The translations under genes and the position numbers were made by a program. Of a DNA stretch of 64,000 bases, positions 1 through 8,322 are shown one piece after another. The first letter of the stretch is position 1. Each line of letters starts with the position of its first letter. The stretch lies in contig NC_014923.1 of NCBI RefSeq assembly GCF_000185905.1, forward strand, positions 5,169,501-5,233,500, in the 5' to 3' direction. This stretch comes from Mesorhizobium ciceri biovar biserrulae WSM1271 (GTDB lineage Bacteria > Pseudomonadota > Alphaproteobacteria > Rhizobiales > Rhizobiaceae). The notes under the pieces were generated by a model, which saw only the letters and a list, made by a program, of their open reading frames with translations, was not told the DNA's origin and did not search any database.

Positions 1-828
1 CGACAGGCCGAGCGTCGAAATGTTGCCGATGTCATTCCACGGAATCTCGGCGGCGCGCTGCACGAGAAGCGACATGGTGGCGCCTGCACGCTCCGCCACT
101 TCGACAAGTCGTCGCGAATTGGATGAATTCGGCGCGCCGACGATCAGGTAGAGATCGGCGCCCGGCGCGGTGTCCTTGACGGCTTCCTGGCGGTTGGTGG
201 TGGCATAGCAGATCGATTCCGCCGCTGGCGCCTGCAGCGCCGGAAAGCGATCCTGCAAGGCGCGGATGATGCCGGCGGTGTCCTCGACCGACAATGTGGT
301 CTGGGTGACGAAGCCTAGCGCCTGCGGATCGACGGGCGAGAGCTTTGCGGCATCGGCTTCGGTTTCGATCAGGGTCACCGCTCCGTCCGGGAGCTGGCCC
401 ATGGTGCCGATCACCTCGGGATGTCCGGCGTGACCAATCAACAGCACATGACGGCCGAGCCGCTGATGGCGCATCGCCTGCTTGTGGACCTTCGACACCA
501 GCGGGCAAGTGGCATCGAGATAGAAAAGATTGCGCGCCTTCGCATCCGCCGGCACCGATTTCGGCACGCCATGCGCCGAGAACACGACGGGCGACTGCCG
601 ATGTTCGGCCGGGATCTCGGAGAGTTCCTCGATGAAGACGGCGCCAAGGCTTTGCAGCCCCTCGACGACGTAGCGGTTGTGCACGATTTCATGGCGGACG
701 TAGACCGGCGCGCCATATTTCTTCAGCGCCAGCACGACGATCTGGATGGCACGGTCGACACCGGCGCAAAAACCGCGCGGCTGGCAGAGCCGGATCGTCA
801 GAGGTGGTTTGGTGGTTGTCTGAAGCAT
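1..828 (-). CDS. ispH: 4-hydroxy-3-methylbut-2-enyl diphosphate reductase (3' end cut by window)
   Basis: Last step of the MEP isoprenoid pathway: reductive conversion of HMBPP to IPP and DMAPP by a cytosolic [4Fe-4S] enzyme. The visible 276 codons begin MLQTTTKPPL and contain the three cluster cysteines of the family: Cys21 in PRGFCAGV, Cys108 in DATCPLV and Cys207 in ESICYATTNRQ, in the right order and spacing. The reading frame is open to base 1, so the C-terminal part lies outside the window. It follows SURF1 on the same strand after a gap of about 90 bases, as in other rhizobia where ispH follows the cytochrome oxidase genes. Identification is secure. Confidence 0.95.
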   Translation of the reverse strand, partial: MLQTTTKPPLTIRLCQPRGFCAGVDRAIQIVVLALKKYGAPVYVRHEIVHNRYVVEGLQSLGAVFIEELSEIPAEHRQSPVVFSAHGVPKSVPADAKARNLFYLDATCPLVSKVHKQAMRHQRLGRHVLLIGHAGHPEVIGTMGQLPDGAVTLIETEADAAKLSPVDPQALGFVTQTTLSVEDTAGIIRALQDRFPALQAPAAESICYATTNRQEAVKDTAPGADLYLIVGAPNSSNSRRLVEVAERAGATMSLLVQRAAEIPWNDIGNISTLGLS

Positions 829-916
829 TAAATCCGGGCCGGTTGATCAAAGCCGAAATGAGGTGCGCACCCCTGCCCTGTCAAGGGCATCGGTAGAAAG
901 GGGGCGTCGCTCGCAT

Positions 917-1672
917 TCATTCCTCTTTCGCGGGGCGGCGAAGCCGCAGGATGAGCACGGCGGCGAGCGCGGCGGCAAGCCCGTACCAGGTGACGGCATA
1001 TTGCAGATGGCTGTTCGGCAGGTCGATGATGGTGACGCCGCCAACCGGCAATCCGCCTGGATTTGGCGTCTTGTCTGCGTCGATGAAGATCGGCACCAGC
1101 GTGAACCCAGCCGGCAGGCCCGCGCTCGCCGCCATGACGTCGCGGTCCTTCCAGTAGAAGATGTTCTTCGCCACATCGTTGTCGGGCAGCATCATCGACG
1201 GCTTTGCTGGCAGGGGGTTGCGAGCGAGCCCCGTGACCGTCACTCTGCCGGTCACCTGTCCCTTGGCGCGCTTGGCGGCGTCCTTCAGATCGTAAGGCAC
1301 GAAGCCGCGATTGATCAGGACGAAGCGGCCGTCGTCGAGCGCCAGCGGCGTGTAGACATTGAAGCCGGCATCACCCTCCCAGGTCGCGTAAAAATGCCGT
1401 TCGCCTTGATGCAGGAACGTCCCGGTGACGGCGACGGGCGTATAATCGACGTCCCCGGTGGCTGCGAATTCTTTCTCGACCTCGGCCAGCGGCCGCGGCG
1501 CTGAATGAGTGCGCTGGTCGATGGTCTGCAGAAGGCCTTCCTTCCAATAAAGGCGCTGCACCTGCCAGGTGCCGAGCGCCAGCAGGATCAGGAACAGCAC
1601 AAGGCCTAGGGCGAGCAGCAATGCCGTCCTAGGCCGCGATCGGCCATCGGCTTTAACGGTTGCCTCGCTCAT
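917..1672 (-). CDS. SURF1 family cytochrome oxidase assembly protein
   Basis: A 251-residue inner-membrane protein of the SURF1/Shy1 family, which helps insert heme a into subunit I of cytochrome c oxidase. One transmembrane helix lies near residues 18-38 and another at the C-terminus (about 225-243), with a periplasmic loop between them, the standard SURF1 layout. The loop holds family-like GTWQVQRL, NRGFVP and WYGLA segments. The frame is open 30 codons further upstream, but MSEATVKADG is preferred because its ATG overlaps the stop of the DUF983 gene by 4 bases, indicating translational coupling. Its place downstream of the cta genes supports the role. Confidence 0.9.
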   Translation of the reverse strand: MSEATVKADGRSRPRTALLLALGLVLFLILLALGTWQVQRLYWKEGLLQTIDQRTHSAPRPLAEVEKEFAATGDVDYTPVAVTGTFLHQGERHFYATWEGDAGFNVYTPLALDDGRFVLINRGFVPYDLKDAAKRAKGQVTGRVTVTGLARNPLPAKPSMMLPDNDVAKNIFYWKDRDVMAASAGLPAGFTLVPIFIDADKTPNPGGLPVGGVTIIDLPNSHLQYAVTWYGLAAALAAVLILRLRRPAKEE

Positions 1673-2073
1673 TCGCCGCGATCCAACCGGCCTTCGGCCG
1701 CCTTGTTGCGGTATTGCAGCGTCAGCAGCACGCCTTTGATCAGCCGCAGCGCCGCCAGGCACAGCACGACAGCCAGCGGAATCCAGACCAGCAGATGCAA
1801 CCAGAGCGGCGGGCTAAGCGTGACTTCAACCCAGAGCGCCAGGCCGACGATAAGGAAGCCTATGATCAGGATGACGAACACCGCCGGCCCGTCGCCGGCA
1901 TCGGCGTAGGAATAATCGAGGCCGCAATTGACGCAGCGCTTGCCGACAGTGAGGAAGCCGGAGAACAACCGCCCCTCGCCGCAGCGCGGGCAGCGGCCAT
2001 GCAGGCCGGCCGAGATCGGATCGATCGGCGGCCAGATCGCTCTGTCTTCACTCATAGGAGCGTCGTCGCTCAT
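1669..2073 (-). CDS. DUF983 family zinc-ribbon membrane protein
   Basis: A 134-residue protein with a zinc-ribbon-like N-terminal part (CPRCGEG at about 28-34 and CVNCGLDY at about 48-55) followed by two hydrophobic helices (about 66-82 and 92-112). This pattern matches the DUF983 family, which in rhizobia sits between ctaE and SURF1. The function is not established; context suggests a role in cytochrome oxidase assembly or metal handling. The stop overlaps the SURF1 start by 4 bases. A second in-frame ATG (MSEDRAIW) lies six codons downstream of the annotated start. Confidence 0.85.
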   Translation of the reverse strand: MSDDAPMSEDRAIWPPIDPISAGLHGRCPRCGEGRLFSGFLTVGKRCVNCGLDYSYADAGDGPAVFVILIIGFLIVGLALWVEVTLSPPLWLHLLVWIPLAVVLCLAALRLIKGVLLTLQYRNKAAEGRLDRGE

Positions 2074-2076
2074 TGC

Positions 2077-2568
2077 TTACCGCTCGATTTCGATCGGTGT
2101 GCCATCGGCCACCAGCGCCCAGATTTCGTCCATGTCGGAGTCCGTAACCGCAATGCAGCCGTCGGTCCAGTCGACCAATTGAAGCAGCCAGCCCCACCAG
2201 CCATAACCATTCGGCTGGCCGTGGATCATGATCATGCCGCCCGCGCCGACATTGCGCGCCTTGGCGGCGGCCTCATCGTCGGCATTGGGGTACGAAATAT
2301 GGATCGATTTATGCGCGATGCTGTTCGGGTTGCGCCAGTCCAGGACATAGTTCCCCTCGGGCGTGCGTTGATCGCCCTCCTGGTGCTTGTGCCCGACGGG
2401 ATCGCCGCCGAGCGCGATGCCGTAGTTTCGCAGGACCTTGCCGTCGCCGATCAGTTCCAGCCGGCGTTCGGCCTTGTGAACACGCACCAGGCCCACCTTC
2501 TCGCCGGCAAAGGCCGGGAGTGCCCCGATCATCAATGCGCAAATAGCCCGGAAGATTGTCAGTCGCAT
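2077..2568 (-). CDS. YafK-type L,D-transpeptidase family protein
   Basis: A 163-residue protein with a cleavable signal peptide (about residues 1-21, ending PAFAG) and a YkuD/L,D-transpeptidase catalytic core. The motif is an HGQPN histidine at about 119, then about 15 residues, then TDGCIAVT with the catalytic cysteine. The Asp replacing His in the classical SHGC motif is typical of the YafK/DpaA branch, some of which cleave lipoprotein-peptidoglycan links rather than form crosslinks. It is expected in the periplasm. The gene lies between the ctaE terminator and DUF983, so it may start a transcript of its own. Substrate cannot be told from sequence. Confidence 0.85.
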   Translation of the reverse strand: MRLTIFRAICALMIGALPAFAGEKVGLVRVHKAERRLELIGDGKVLRNYGIALGGDPVGHKHQEGDQRTPEGNYVLDWRNPNSIAHKSIHISYPNADDEAAAKARNVGAGGMIMIHGQPNGYGWWGWLLQLVDWTDGCIAVTDSDMDEIWALVADGTPIEIER

Positions 2569-2593
2569 TGGCTATCGATCAGCGATCATTGCG

Positions 2594-2631
2594 CCAAAAA
2601 GAAGAAGGCGGCCACGTTGCCGCGGCCGCCT
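2594..2631 (-). terminator. Rho-independent terminator after ctaE
   Basis: An 8-bp stem (AGGCGGCC at 2606-2613 pairing with GGCCGCCT at 2624-2631) is followed, reading the minus strand, by a pyrimidine- and T-rich run (complement of 2595-2606). It sits 29 bases past the ctaE stop and probably ends the cta operon transcript. Confidence 0.75.
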
Positions 2632-2659
2632 CCAGAAATGAAAATCCCTCAGGCCTGGA

Positions 2660-3541
2660 TCAGTGGCCCTCGATCACCGCGCCGACCGATCCCCAGACGT
2701 AGATCGAGGCGAACAGGAACAGCCAGACCACGTCGACGAAGTGCCAGTACCAGGCGGCCGCCTCGAAGCCGAAATGCTGCTTGGGGGTGAAATCACCCTT
2801 CATCGCCCGGATCAGGCAGACCAACAGGAAGATGGTGCCGATGATGACGTGGAAACCGTGGAAGCCGGTCGCCATGAAGAAGGTGGCGCCATAGATGGAA
2901 TCCTTGAAAGCGAACGGAGCGTGCATGTATTCGTAGGCCTGCACCATGGTGAACAGCATGCCGAGGCCGACGGTCAGCACCAGGCCGTTGATCAGCCCCT
3001 TGCGGTCGCCGTGAAGAAGCGAATGGTGCGCCCAGGTCACCGTGGTGCCCGACAGCAGCAGGATGACGGTGTTGTAGAGCGGCAAATGGAAGGGATCGAG
3101 AACCTCCATGCCCTTCGGCGGCCAGACGCCACCAGTAAATGTGGCGCGCGCGTAGTTCTGTGCCTCACCGGCAAAAAGGCTGGCATCGAAATAGGCCCAG
3201 AACCAGGCAACGAAGAACATCACCTCCGAGGCGATGAACATGATCATGCCATAGCGCAGGTGCAGCGACACGACCCGCGTATGATGACCCTCATGCGCTT
3301 CCTTGATCGTGTCCGACCACCAGGCGAACATGGTGTAGAGGACGATCACGAGGCCGATGAAGAACAGCCACGGATTGGCGATGTTGAAGCCGAAGACCGG
3401 GAACGACCCGCCCTTCAGATATTCCATCAGGGCGACACCGCCAAAGGCCATGACGAGCGCCCCTACCGAGCCTAGGAAAGGCCATGGGCTCGGGTCGACG
3501 AGATGATAGTCATGCTGTGGTTTTGCGTGCGCGTCTGCCAT
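2660..3541 (-). CDS. ctaE: Cytochrome c oxidase subunit III
   Basis: A 293-residue integral membrane protein with about seven hydrophobic helices and the subunit III hallmarks WSDTIKEAHEGHHT, FFVAWFWAYFD and HFVDVVWLFLF near the C-terminus. It is part of the aa3 oxidase complex in the inner membrane. The start MADAHAKPQHDY is chosen over an in-frame ATG 17 codons upstream because family proteins begin close to this HDYHLVDPSPWP segment. It directly follows ctaG on the same strand with a 1-base gap, so it belongs to the same operon. Confidence 0.96.
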   Translation of the reverse strand: MADAHAKPQHDYHLVDPSPWPFLGSVGALVMAFGGVALMEYLKGGSFPVFGFNIANPWLFFIGLVIVLYTMFAWWSDTIKEAHEGHHTRVVSLHLRYGMIMFIASEVMFFVAWFWAYFDASLFAGEAQNYARATFTGGVWPPKGMEVLDPFHLPLYNTVILLLSGTTVTWAHHSLLHGDRKGLINGLVLTVGLGMLFTMVQAYEYMHAPFAFKDSIYGATFFMATGFHGFHVIIGTIFLLVCLIRAMKGDFTPKQHFGFEAAAWYWHFVDVVWLFLFASIYVWGSVGAVIEGH

Positions 3542-3542
3542 A

Positions 3543-4175
3543 TCAACCCCCGAGATTTGCTTCGGTATTCGAAATTGTCTTGCTGTTGCCATCGGTCGGC
3601 GCCGAGGAGGCGACCGGCTTGGTCTTCTCGACCGGGAACATCGTATAGGACAGCGTGATCGTCTTCACGTCCTTGAGCTCCGGCACATCGACGATGTCGG
3701 GGTCCACGTAGAACAGGACCGGCATGTCCAGCGTCTCGCCGGGCTTCAGCGTCGTGTCGGTGAAGCAGAAGCACTCGACCTTGTTGAAATAGGGGCCCGC
3801 CAGTTCAGGCTGCACGTTGAAGGTGGCGCGGCCGGTCACGGAACGATCGAACTTGTTGGTCGCCTGGTAGTGCGCCTGCACGGTCTCGCCGATCTTCATC
3901 GTCATCGAGCGCTGGACCGGCTGAAACTCCCATGGCACGCCGGCGACGTTGGCATCGAAGCGGACGGTGATCTCGCGGTCGAGCACGCGGCCGGCATACT
4001 GCTTCTCGGCACGTTGCGTCGTGCCGCCATAGCCGGTCGCCTGGCAAAACATCTTGTAGAGCGGCACCGCGGCATAGGCCATGCCGATCATGCCGGTGAA
4101 GAAGGCGAGGCAGACAGCCGCGACGATGACGTTGCTGTTCTTGCCCGCCGCTTTCCTGGACGTCTCGACGCTCAT
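3543..4175 (-). CDS. ctaG: Cytochrome c oxidase assembly protein CtaG/Cox11
   Basis: A 210-residue copper chaperone that delivers Cu(I) to the CuB site of subunit I. A single N-terminal membrane anchor (about 17-37) precedes a periplasmic immunoglobulin-like domain carrying the diagnostic CFCF copper motif (ECFCFTDT) and an AVPLYKMFCQ segment just after the helix. The start MSVETSRK was taken because its ATG overlaps the stop of the upstream 54-aa gene by one base (TGATG). Operon position between ctaB and ctaE is canonical for alphaproteobacteria. Confidence 0.95.
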   Translation of the reverse strand: MSVETSRKAAGKNSNVIVAAVCLAFFTGMIGMAYAAVPLYKMFCQATGYGGTTQRAEKQYAGRVLDREITVRFDANVAGVPWEFQPVQRSMTMKIGETVQAHYQATNKFDRSVTGRATFNVQPELAGPYFNKVECFCFTDTTLKPGETLDMPVLFYVDPDIVDVPELKDVKTITLSYTMFPVEKTKPVASSAPTDGNSKTISNTEANLGG

Positions 4176-4339
4176 CACATCGTGCCCAGATTGTGGCCGA
4201 ACTTCACGATCGTCGCGATGTAGAAAATGACCACCAGCAGCGCCAGCGCCACGCCGATGGCGATGGAACGGCTGCGCTGCGCCTTCTTCTGACGCTCGGT
4301 CAACGTGACGGTCTCGAGCTTTTCCTCGATCATGGTCAT
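4175..4339 (-). CDS. Small CoxF-like cytochrome oxidase assembly protein (54 aa)
   Basis: Reading the minus strand between ctaB and ctaG gives a 54-residue protein, MTMIEEKLETVTL... ending GHNLGTM. It has a charged, coiled N-terminal part (about 5-25) and one transmembrane helix (about 27-45). The start overlaps the ctaB stop by 4 bases (ATGA) and the stop overlaps the ctaG start by 1 base (TGATG), so it is translationally coupled on both sides. Rhizobial cta operons often carry such a small protein here, named CoxF in some genomes. It is easy to miss because of its size. ATG at 4333 is an alternative start. Confidence 0.8.
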   Translation of the reverse strand: MTMIEEKLETVTLTERQKKAQRSRSIAIGVALALLVVIFYIATIVKFGHNLGTM

Positions 4340-5280
4340 GCTCCACCCATGGCAAGCGCGCGTTCGACAACGCTGTCGGCCAGATAGGCAGCGAAGATGG
4401 CGAAGAGATAAAGCAGCGAATAGGCGAACAGGGCCTTGGCCGGTTTCATGACGCGGTCATCGTCGGCCATGCCAAGCACTTTCCACGCGTACCAGGCAAA
4501 ACCGATCCCGAGCAGCAGGGCGGCCACGCCATAGAACGGCGTGGTGTAGCCGAGCAGCCACGGCAGCACGCCGACCGGGGCCAGCACCAGCGCATAGGCG
4601 AAGATCTGGCGGCGGGTCGAAGCGTGGCCGGCGACGTTGGGCATCATCGGAATGCCGGCCTTGGCATAGTCCTCGGACTTGAACAGCGCCAGCGCCCAGA
4701 AATGCGGCGGCGTCCACAGGAAGATGATCAGGAACAAGACAACGCTTTCGAGGCTGACCGTCCCGGTCACCGCGGCCCAGCCGATCACGGGCGGAATGGC
4801 ACCGGCGGCCCCGCCGATGACGATGTTCTGCGGCGTCCAGCGCTTCAGCCACATCGTGTAGACGACGGCGTAGAAGAAGATGGTGAAGGCCAGCAGCGTA
4901 GCCGCCAGCCAGTTGACCAGCACGCCGAGCGTCATCACCGACAGCACCGACAGCACCAACCCGAAGGTCAGCGCTTCGTGCGGCTGGATGCGACCGGCCG
5001 GGACCGGGCGGCTGGCGGTCCTGGTCATCACGGCATCGATGTCGGCATCGTACCACATGTTGAGCGCGCCGGAGGCGCCAGCACCTATCGCAATAGCCAG
5101 AATGGCGATCACCGCCAGCAGAGGGTTGATGGTCACGGGTGCGGCGACCAGGCCGACAAAGGCGGTGAACACCACCAGCGACATGACGCGCGGCTTCAGC
5201 AGCGCGAAGAAATCGCCCGCCGTCGCTTCCGACATGCGAAAGCCCGCTTCGTCAATCAATGGGTCGTCGACAAGGGCCAT
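4336..5280 (-). CDS. ctaB: Protoheme IX farnesyltransferase (heme O synthase)
   Basis: A 314-residue UbiA-superfamily prenyltransferase that adds a farnesyl group to heme b to give heme O, precursor of heme a. The protein is strongly hydrophobic (about nine helices) and carries the prenyl-diphosphate-binding motif NMWYDADIDAVMTRTASRP at about 74-92, plus a second Asp-containing loop (KSEDYAKAGIPMMP). It lies in the cta operon between ctaD and the small CoxF-like gene, which it overlaps by 4 bases. The ATG at 5280 is kept; a second Met (MSEATAGDFF) lies 15 codons in. Confidence 0.95.
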   Translation of the reverse strand: MALVDDPLIDEAGFRMSEATAGDFFALLKPRVMSLVVFTAFVGLVAAPVTINPLLAVIAILAIAIGAGASGALNMWYDADIDAVMTRTASRPVPAGRIQPHEALTFGLVLSVLSVMTLGVLVNWLAATLLAFTIFFYAVVYTMWLKRWTPQNIVIGGAAGAIPPVIGWAAVTGTVSLESVVLFLIIFLWTPPHFWALALFKSEDYAKAGIPMMPNVAGHASTRRQIFAYALVLAPVGVLPWLLGYTTPFYGVAALLLGIGFAWYAWKVLGMADDDRVMKPAKALFAYSLLYLFAIFAAYLADSVVERALAMGGA

Positions 5281-5310
5281 GCGTACTTAAGTCCATCATC
5301 CGTTGGCCAA

Positions 5311-5332
5311 AACCGCCGGCGGACCGGCGGTT
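5311..5332 (-). terminator. Hairpin in ctaD-ctaB gap, possible attenuator
   Basis: A perfect 9-bp inverted repeat (AACCGCCGG, 4-base loop, CCGGCGGTT) lies between the ctaD stop and the ctaB start. Only a short T run follows it on the minus strand, so it may be a partial terminator or an mRNA-stability hairpin that lowers expression of the distal assembly genes relative to ctaC and ctaD. Confidence 0.5.
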
Positions 5333-5355
5333 TCGTATTCGAGCGGGCAGCCGCC

Positions 5356-7008
5356 TTACTTGATCTTCGGCAGCTGTTCCCACTGGTGGAAGGGCGGCGG
5401 CGAAGGCAGCTGCCATTCGAGCGTCGTTGCGCCCTCGCCCCATGGGTTGGCGCCGGCGATCCGCTTCTTCTGGAAGGCCTCGAACACGCCATAGAGGAAG
5501 ATCAGGACGCCGACGGCCGAGATATACGAGCCGATGGACGACACATAGTTCCAGCCGGCAAACGCATCGGGGTAGTCGATGGTGCGGCGCGGCATGCCGG
5601 CGAGACCGAGGAAGTGCTGCGGGAAGAAGATCAGGTTCACGCCGACGAAGGTGACCCAGAAGTGGGTGTTGGCGATGACGGGCGAATACATGTAGCCGGT
5701 CATCTTCGGGAACCAGTAGTACCAGCCGGCGAAGATGGCGAACACCGCGCCCAGCGACAGCACGTAGTGGAAGTGGGCGATGACGAAATAGGTGTCATGC
5801 AGCGAGCGGTCGAGGCCGGCATTGGCCAGCTGGACGCCGGTGACGCCGCCGATTGTGAACAGGAAGATGAAGCCCAGCGCCCACAGCATCGGCGTCTTGA
5901 ACGAGATCGACCCGCCCCACATCGTCGCGATCCAGGAGAAGATCTTCACGCCTGTCGGCACCGCGATGACCATGGTGGCGAAGACGAAGTAGCGCTGCGT
6001 GTCGAGCGACAGGCCGGTCGTGTACATGTGGTGCGCCCAGACGATGAAGCCGACGGCGCCGATCGCCACCATGGCGTAGGCCATGCCGAGGTAACCGAAC
6101 ACCGGCTTCCTCGAGAAGGTCGAGATGACGTGGCTGATGATGCCGAAGCCCGGCAGGATCAGGATGTACACTTCAGGGTGACCGAAGAACCAGAACAGGT
6201 GCTGGAACAGGATCGGGTCGCCGCCGCCATCGGGCGCAAAGAAGGTGGTGCCGAAATTGCGGTCGGTGAGCAGCATGGTGATGCCGCCGGCCAGAACCGG
6301 CAATGACAGCAGGAGCAGGAAGGCGGTGATCAGCACCGACCAGGCAAACAGCGGCATCTTGTGCAGCGTCATGCCAGGCGCGCGCATGTTGAAGATGGTG
6401 GTGATGAAGTTGATGGCGCCGAGGATCGACGAGGCACCGGCAATGTGGATCGACAGGATCGCCAGATCCATGGCCGGCCCGGGCTGGCCCGAAGTCGACA
6501 ATGGCGGATAAAGCGTCCAGCCGCCACCGACGCCATAGGCACCCGGTGCGCTCGGCATGAACATCGAGGTGAGCAGCAGGATGAAGGCCGGCGGCAGCAG
6601 CCAGAAGGAGATGTTGTTCATGCGCGGGAACGCCATGTCGGGCGCGCCGATCATGATCGGGACCATCCAGTTGGCGAAACCGCCGATCAGCGCCGGCATG
6701 ACCATGAAGAAGATCATGATCAGGGCGTGCGCGGTGGCGAAGGCATTGTACATGCTCTTGCCGCCGTCGATCGCGGCGTCACCGTTCATGCCGTAGACCA
6801 TCTGCGCCAGACCGCTGAAGATCTGGATGCCAGGCTCCTGCAGCTCCATGCGGATGGCGACCGACAAGGCGCCGCCGATGATGCCGGCCATGATCGCGAA
6901 GATCAGGTAGAGCGTGCCGATGTCCTTGTGGTTGGTCGAATAAACCCAGCGCACCCAGCCGTGATAAGGCTTGTGGTCGTGCCCGTCGTGAGCTGCAGCG
7001 TCTGCCAT
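5356..7008 (-). CDS. ctaD: Cytochrome c oxidase subunit I (aa3 type)
   Basis: A 550-residue catalytic subunit of the terminal oxidase with twelve hydrophobic helices. Ligand motifs are all present: the heme a histidine in TAHALIMIFFM, the CuB His and cross-linked Tyr in GHPEVYILI, the CuB His pair in VWAHHMY, and the heme a3/heme a histidines in IAHFHYVLS. Length and the C-terminal WQLPSPPPFHQWEQLP segment are typical of alphaproteobacterial aa3 oxidases. A strong ribosome-binding site (GGAGCGGA) precedes the ATG. ctaC lies 38 bases upstream. Confidence 0.98.
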   Translation of the reverse strand: MADAAAHDGHDHKPYHGWVRWVYSTNHKDIGTLYLIFAIMAGIIGGALSVAIRMELQEPGIQIFSGLAQMVYGMNGDAAIDGGKSMYNAFATAHALIMIFFMVMPALIGGFANWMVPIMIGAPDMAFPRMNNISFWLLPPAFILLLTSMFMPSAPGAYGVGGGWTLYPPLSTSGQPGPAMDLAILSIHIAGASSILGAINFITTIFNMRAPGMTLHKMPLFAWSVLITAFLLLLSLPVLAGGITMLLTDRNFGTTFFAPDGGGDPILFQHLFWFFGHPEVYILILPGFGIISHVISTFSRKPVFGYLGMAYAMVAIGAVGFIVWAHHMYTTGLSLDTQRYFVFATMVIAVPTGVKIFSWIATMWGGSISFKTPMLWALGFIFLFTIGGVTGVQLANAGLDRSLHDTYFVIAHFHYVLSLGAVFAIFAGWYYWFPKMTGYMYSPVIANTHFWVTFVGVNLIFFPQHFLGLAGMPRRTIDYPDAFAGWNYVSSIGSYISAVGVLIFLYGVFEAFQKKRIAGANPWGEGATTLEWQLPSPPPFHQWEQLPKIK

Positions 7009-7046
7009 GTTCCGCTCCGTTCCCTAAATCTTGCTAACCCGCGGCA

Positions 7047-7955
7047 TCAGTTGCCGGCGGCCGCTACCTTGTTCTGGCCGTCGACCTCGGCCATCAGCGT
7101 CTTGTTGGCGCCGGGCAGATCGGTCTTGGCTGCCGCCAGCCAGGTCTTGAACTGCGCATCGGAGACGACGCGGATGGCGATCGGCATGAAGGCATGGTCC
7201 TTGCCGCAGAGCTGCGAGCACTGGCCGTAAAAAATACCTTCCTTCTCCGCCTTGAACCAGGTCTCGTTGGTGCGACCCGGAACGGCGTCGATCTTGATGC
7301 CGAACGACGGCATGGCGAAGGAGTGGATCACGTCGGTCGCGGTGACGAGCACGCGGGTCATGGTGTTGACCGGCACGACCAGCTCGTTGTCGACGGCCAG
7401 CAGGCGCGGGTAGACCTTGCGGTCCTCCTTGCCGGCAGCGGCGCGTTCGGCGTCCTGGAGGATCGCGGAGTTGAAAGAGAGCGTGTTGTCGGTCTGGTAC
7501 TCGTAGTCCCAGTTCCACTGGTTGCCGGTCGCCTTGACGGTCAGCTTTGCTTCTTCCGGCGGCGTGTATTGCGCGGTCAGCAACTGGAACGAGGGGATAG
7601 CGATGAGGAGCAGGATGACGACAGGTCCGATCGTCCAGATCAACTCGATCCACGTGTTGTGGCTGGTCTTGGACGGAACCGGGTTGGCGCTCGCGCGGAA
7701 TCTGATGATGCAATAGGCGAGAAGAATCAGCACCAGGATGGTGATCGGGACGATGAACCACATCGTGTAGTTCCCGAACCACTCGATCTGCCGCATCATG
7801 TCGGTCGCCGGCGCCTGGAAGGTTGTCTCCCAGTTCTTGGGCTGGTCGGCATGGGCGGATGCGCCGGCGAAAAACGTGATAGCGGCACAAGCACTTAGAA
7901 ACTTGGCACTTGCTGGAACCTTGGCGTTTGCCAGGAAATTTCTCATCGCCCTCAT
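7047..7955 (-). CDS. ctaC: Cytochrome c oxidase subunit II
   Basis: A roughly 302-residue CuA-bearing subunit that takes electrons from cytochrome c. A signal peptide (about 1-37, ending GASAHA) is followed by two membrane helices (near 60-85 and 105-125) and a periplasmic cupredoxin domain. The CuA ligands are visible in IHSFAMP and GQCSQLCGKDHAFMP. Two close ATGs are possible (7955, with GGGAG upstream, and 7946, with GAGGG upstream); the frame is open beyond them, but those extra residues do not look like a signal sequence. First gene of the cta operon. Confidence 0.95.
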   Translation of the reverse strand: MRAMRNFLANAKVPASAKFLSACAAITFFAGASAHADQPKNWETTFQAPATDMMRQIEWFGNYTMWFIVPITILVLILLAYCIIRFRASANPVPSKTSHNTWIELIWTIGPVVILLLIAIPSFQLLTAQYTPPEEAKLTVKATGNQWNWDYEYQTDNTLSFNSAILQDAERAAAGKEDRKVYPRLLAVDNELVVPVNTMTRVLVTATDVIHSFAMPSFGIKIDAVPGRTNETWFKAEKEGIFYGQCSQLCGKDHAFMPIAIRVVSDAQFKTWLAAAKTDLPGANKTLMAEVDGQNKVAAAGN

Positions 7956-8063
7956 CGTCTCCCAGTTCCTCGCTGTGGTACCCACGAGAATAACGAACAA
8001 TGCCGGGACGGGAATCCCGACAGTTTCAAGCTGGTTCAAACCATACTCTTTTTCCCTCCGCAA

Positions 8064-8322
8064 GAAAGGAGCGGACGAAACCGTGCGGCATTTTTGCGCG
8101 CAAGCCCGGATGTGCCTTTGGAGGCAGCCGCGGCAGCCCCGAATCGCCTACATTGAACCCACAGCGGCATTCCCGCGGCGCGCACGTGCCGAACGTCGCA
8201 ATTCGGGCGAAATTGGCAGGGAAAAGCGCCGTATTGGCTTTTTCGGGGCAGACCTGGTGCGGTCTCGTCCTTTACTTGGCTTTGGCGCGGCTTAAAGTGC
8301 CGTGATTCGCAATGGAGCCGTC
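8064..8322. promoter_or_regulatory. Intergenic region between divergent ctaC and IalB-like gene
   Basis: About 260-370 bases separate the divergent ctaC and IalB-like genes and must hold the promoters of both. I see no clear consensus promoter or operator. A GGAG ribosome-binding site at about 8314-8317 supports the ATG at 8323. Confidence 0.4.

Noticed and set aside
4624..6306. A 560-codon plus-strand open frame antisense to ctaD and ctaB
   Set aside because: It is a by-product of high G+C codon usage in ctaB/ctaD; composition is Arg/Gly/His/Asp-rich with no domain, and the minus-strand genes are certain.
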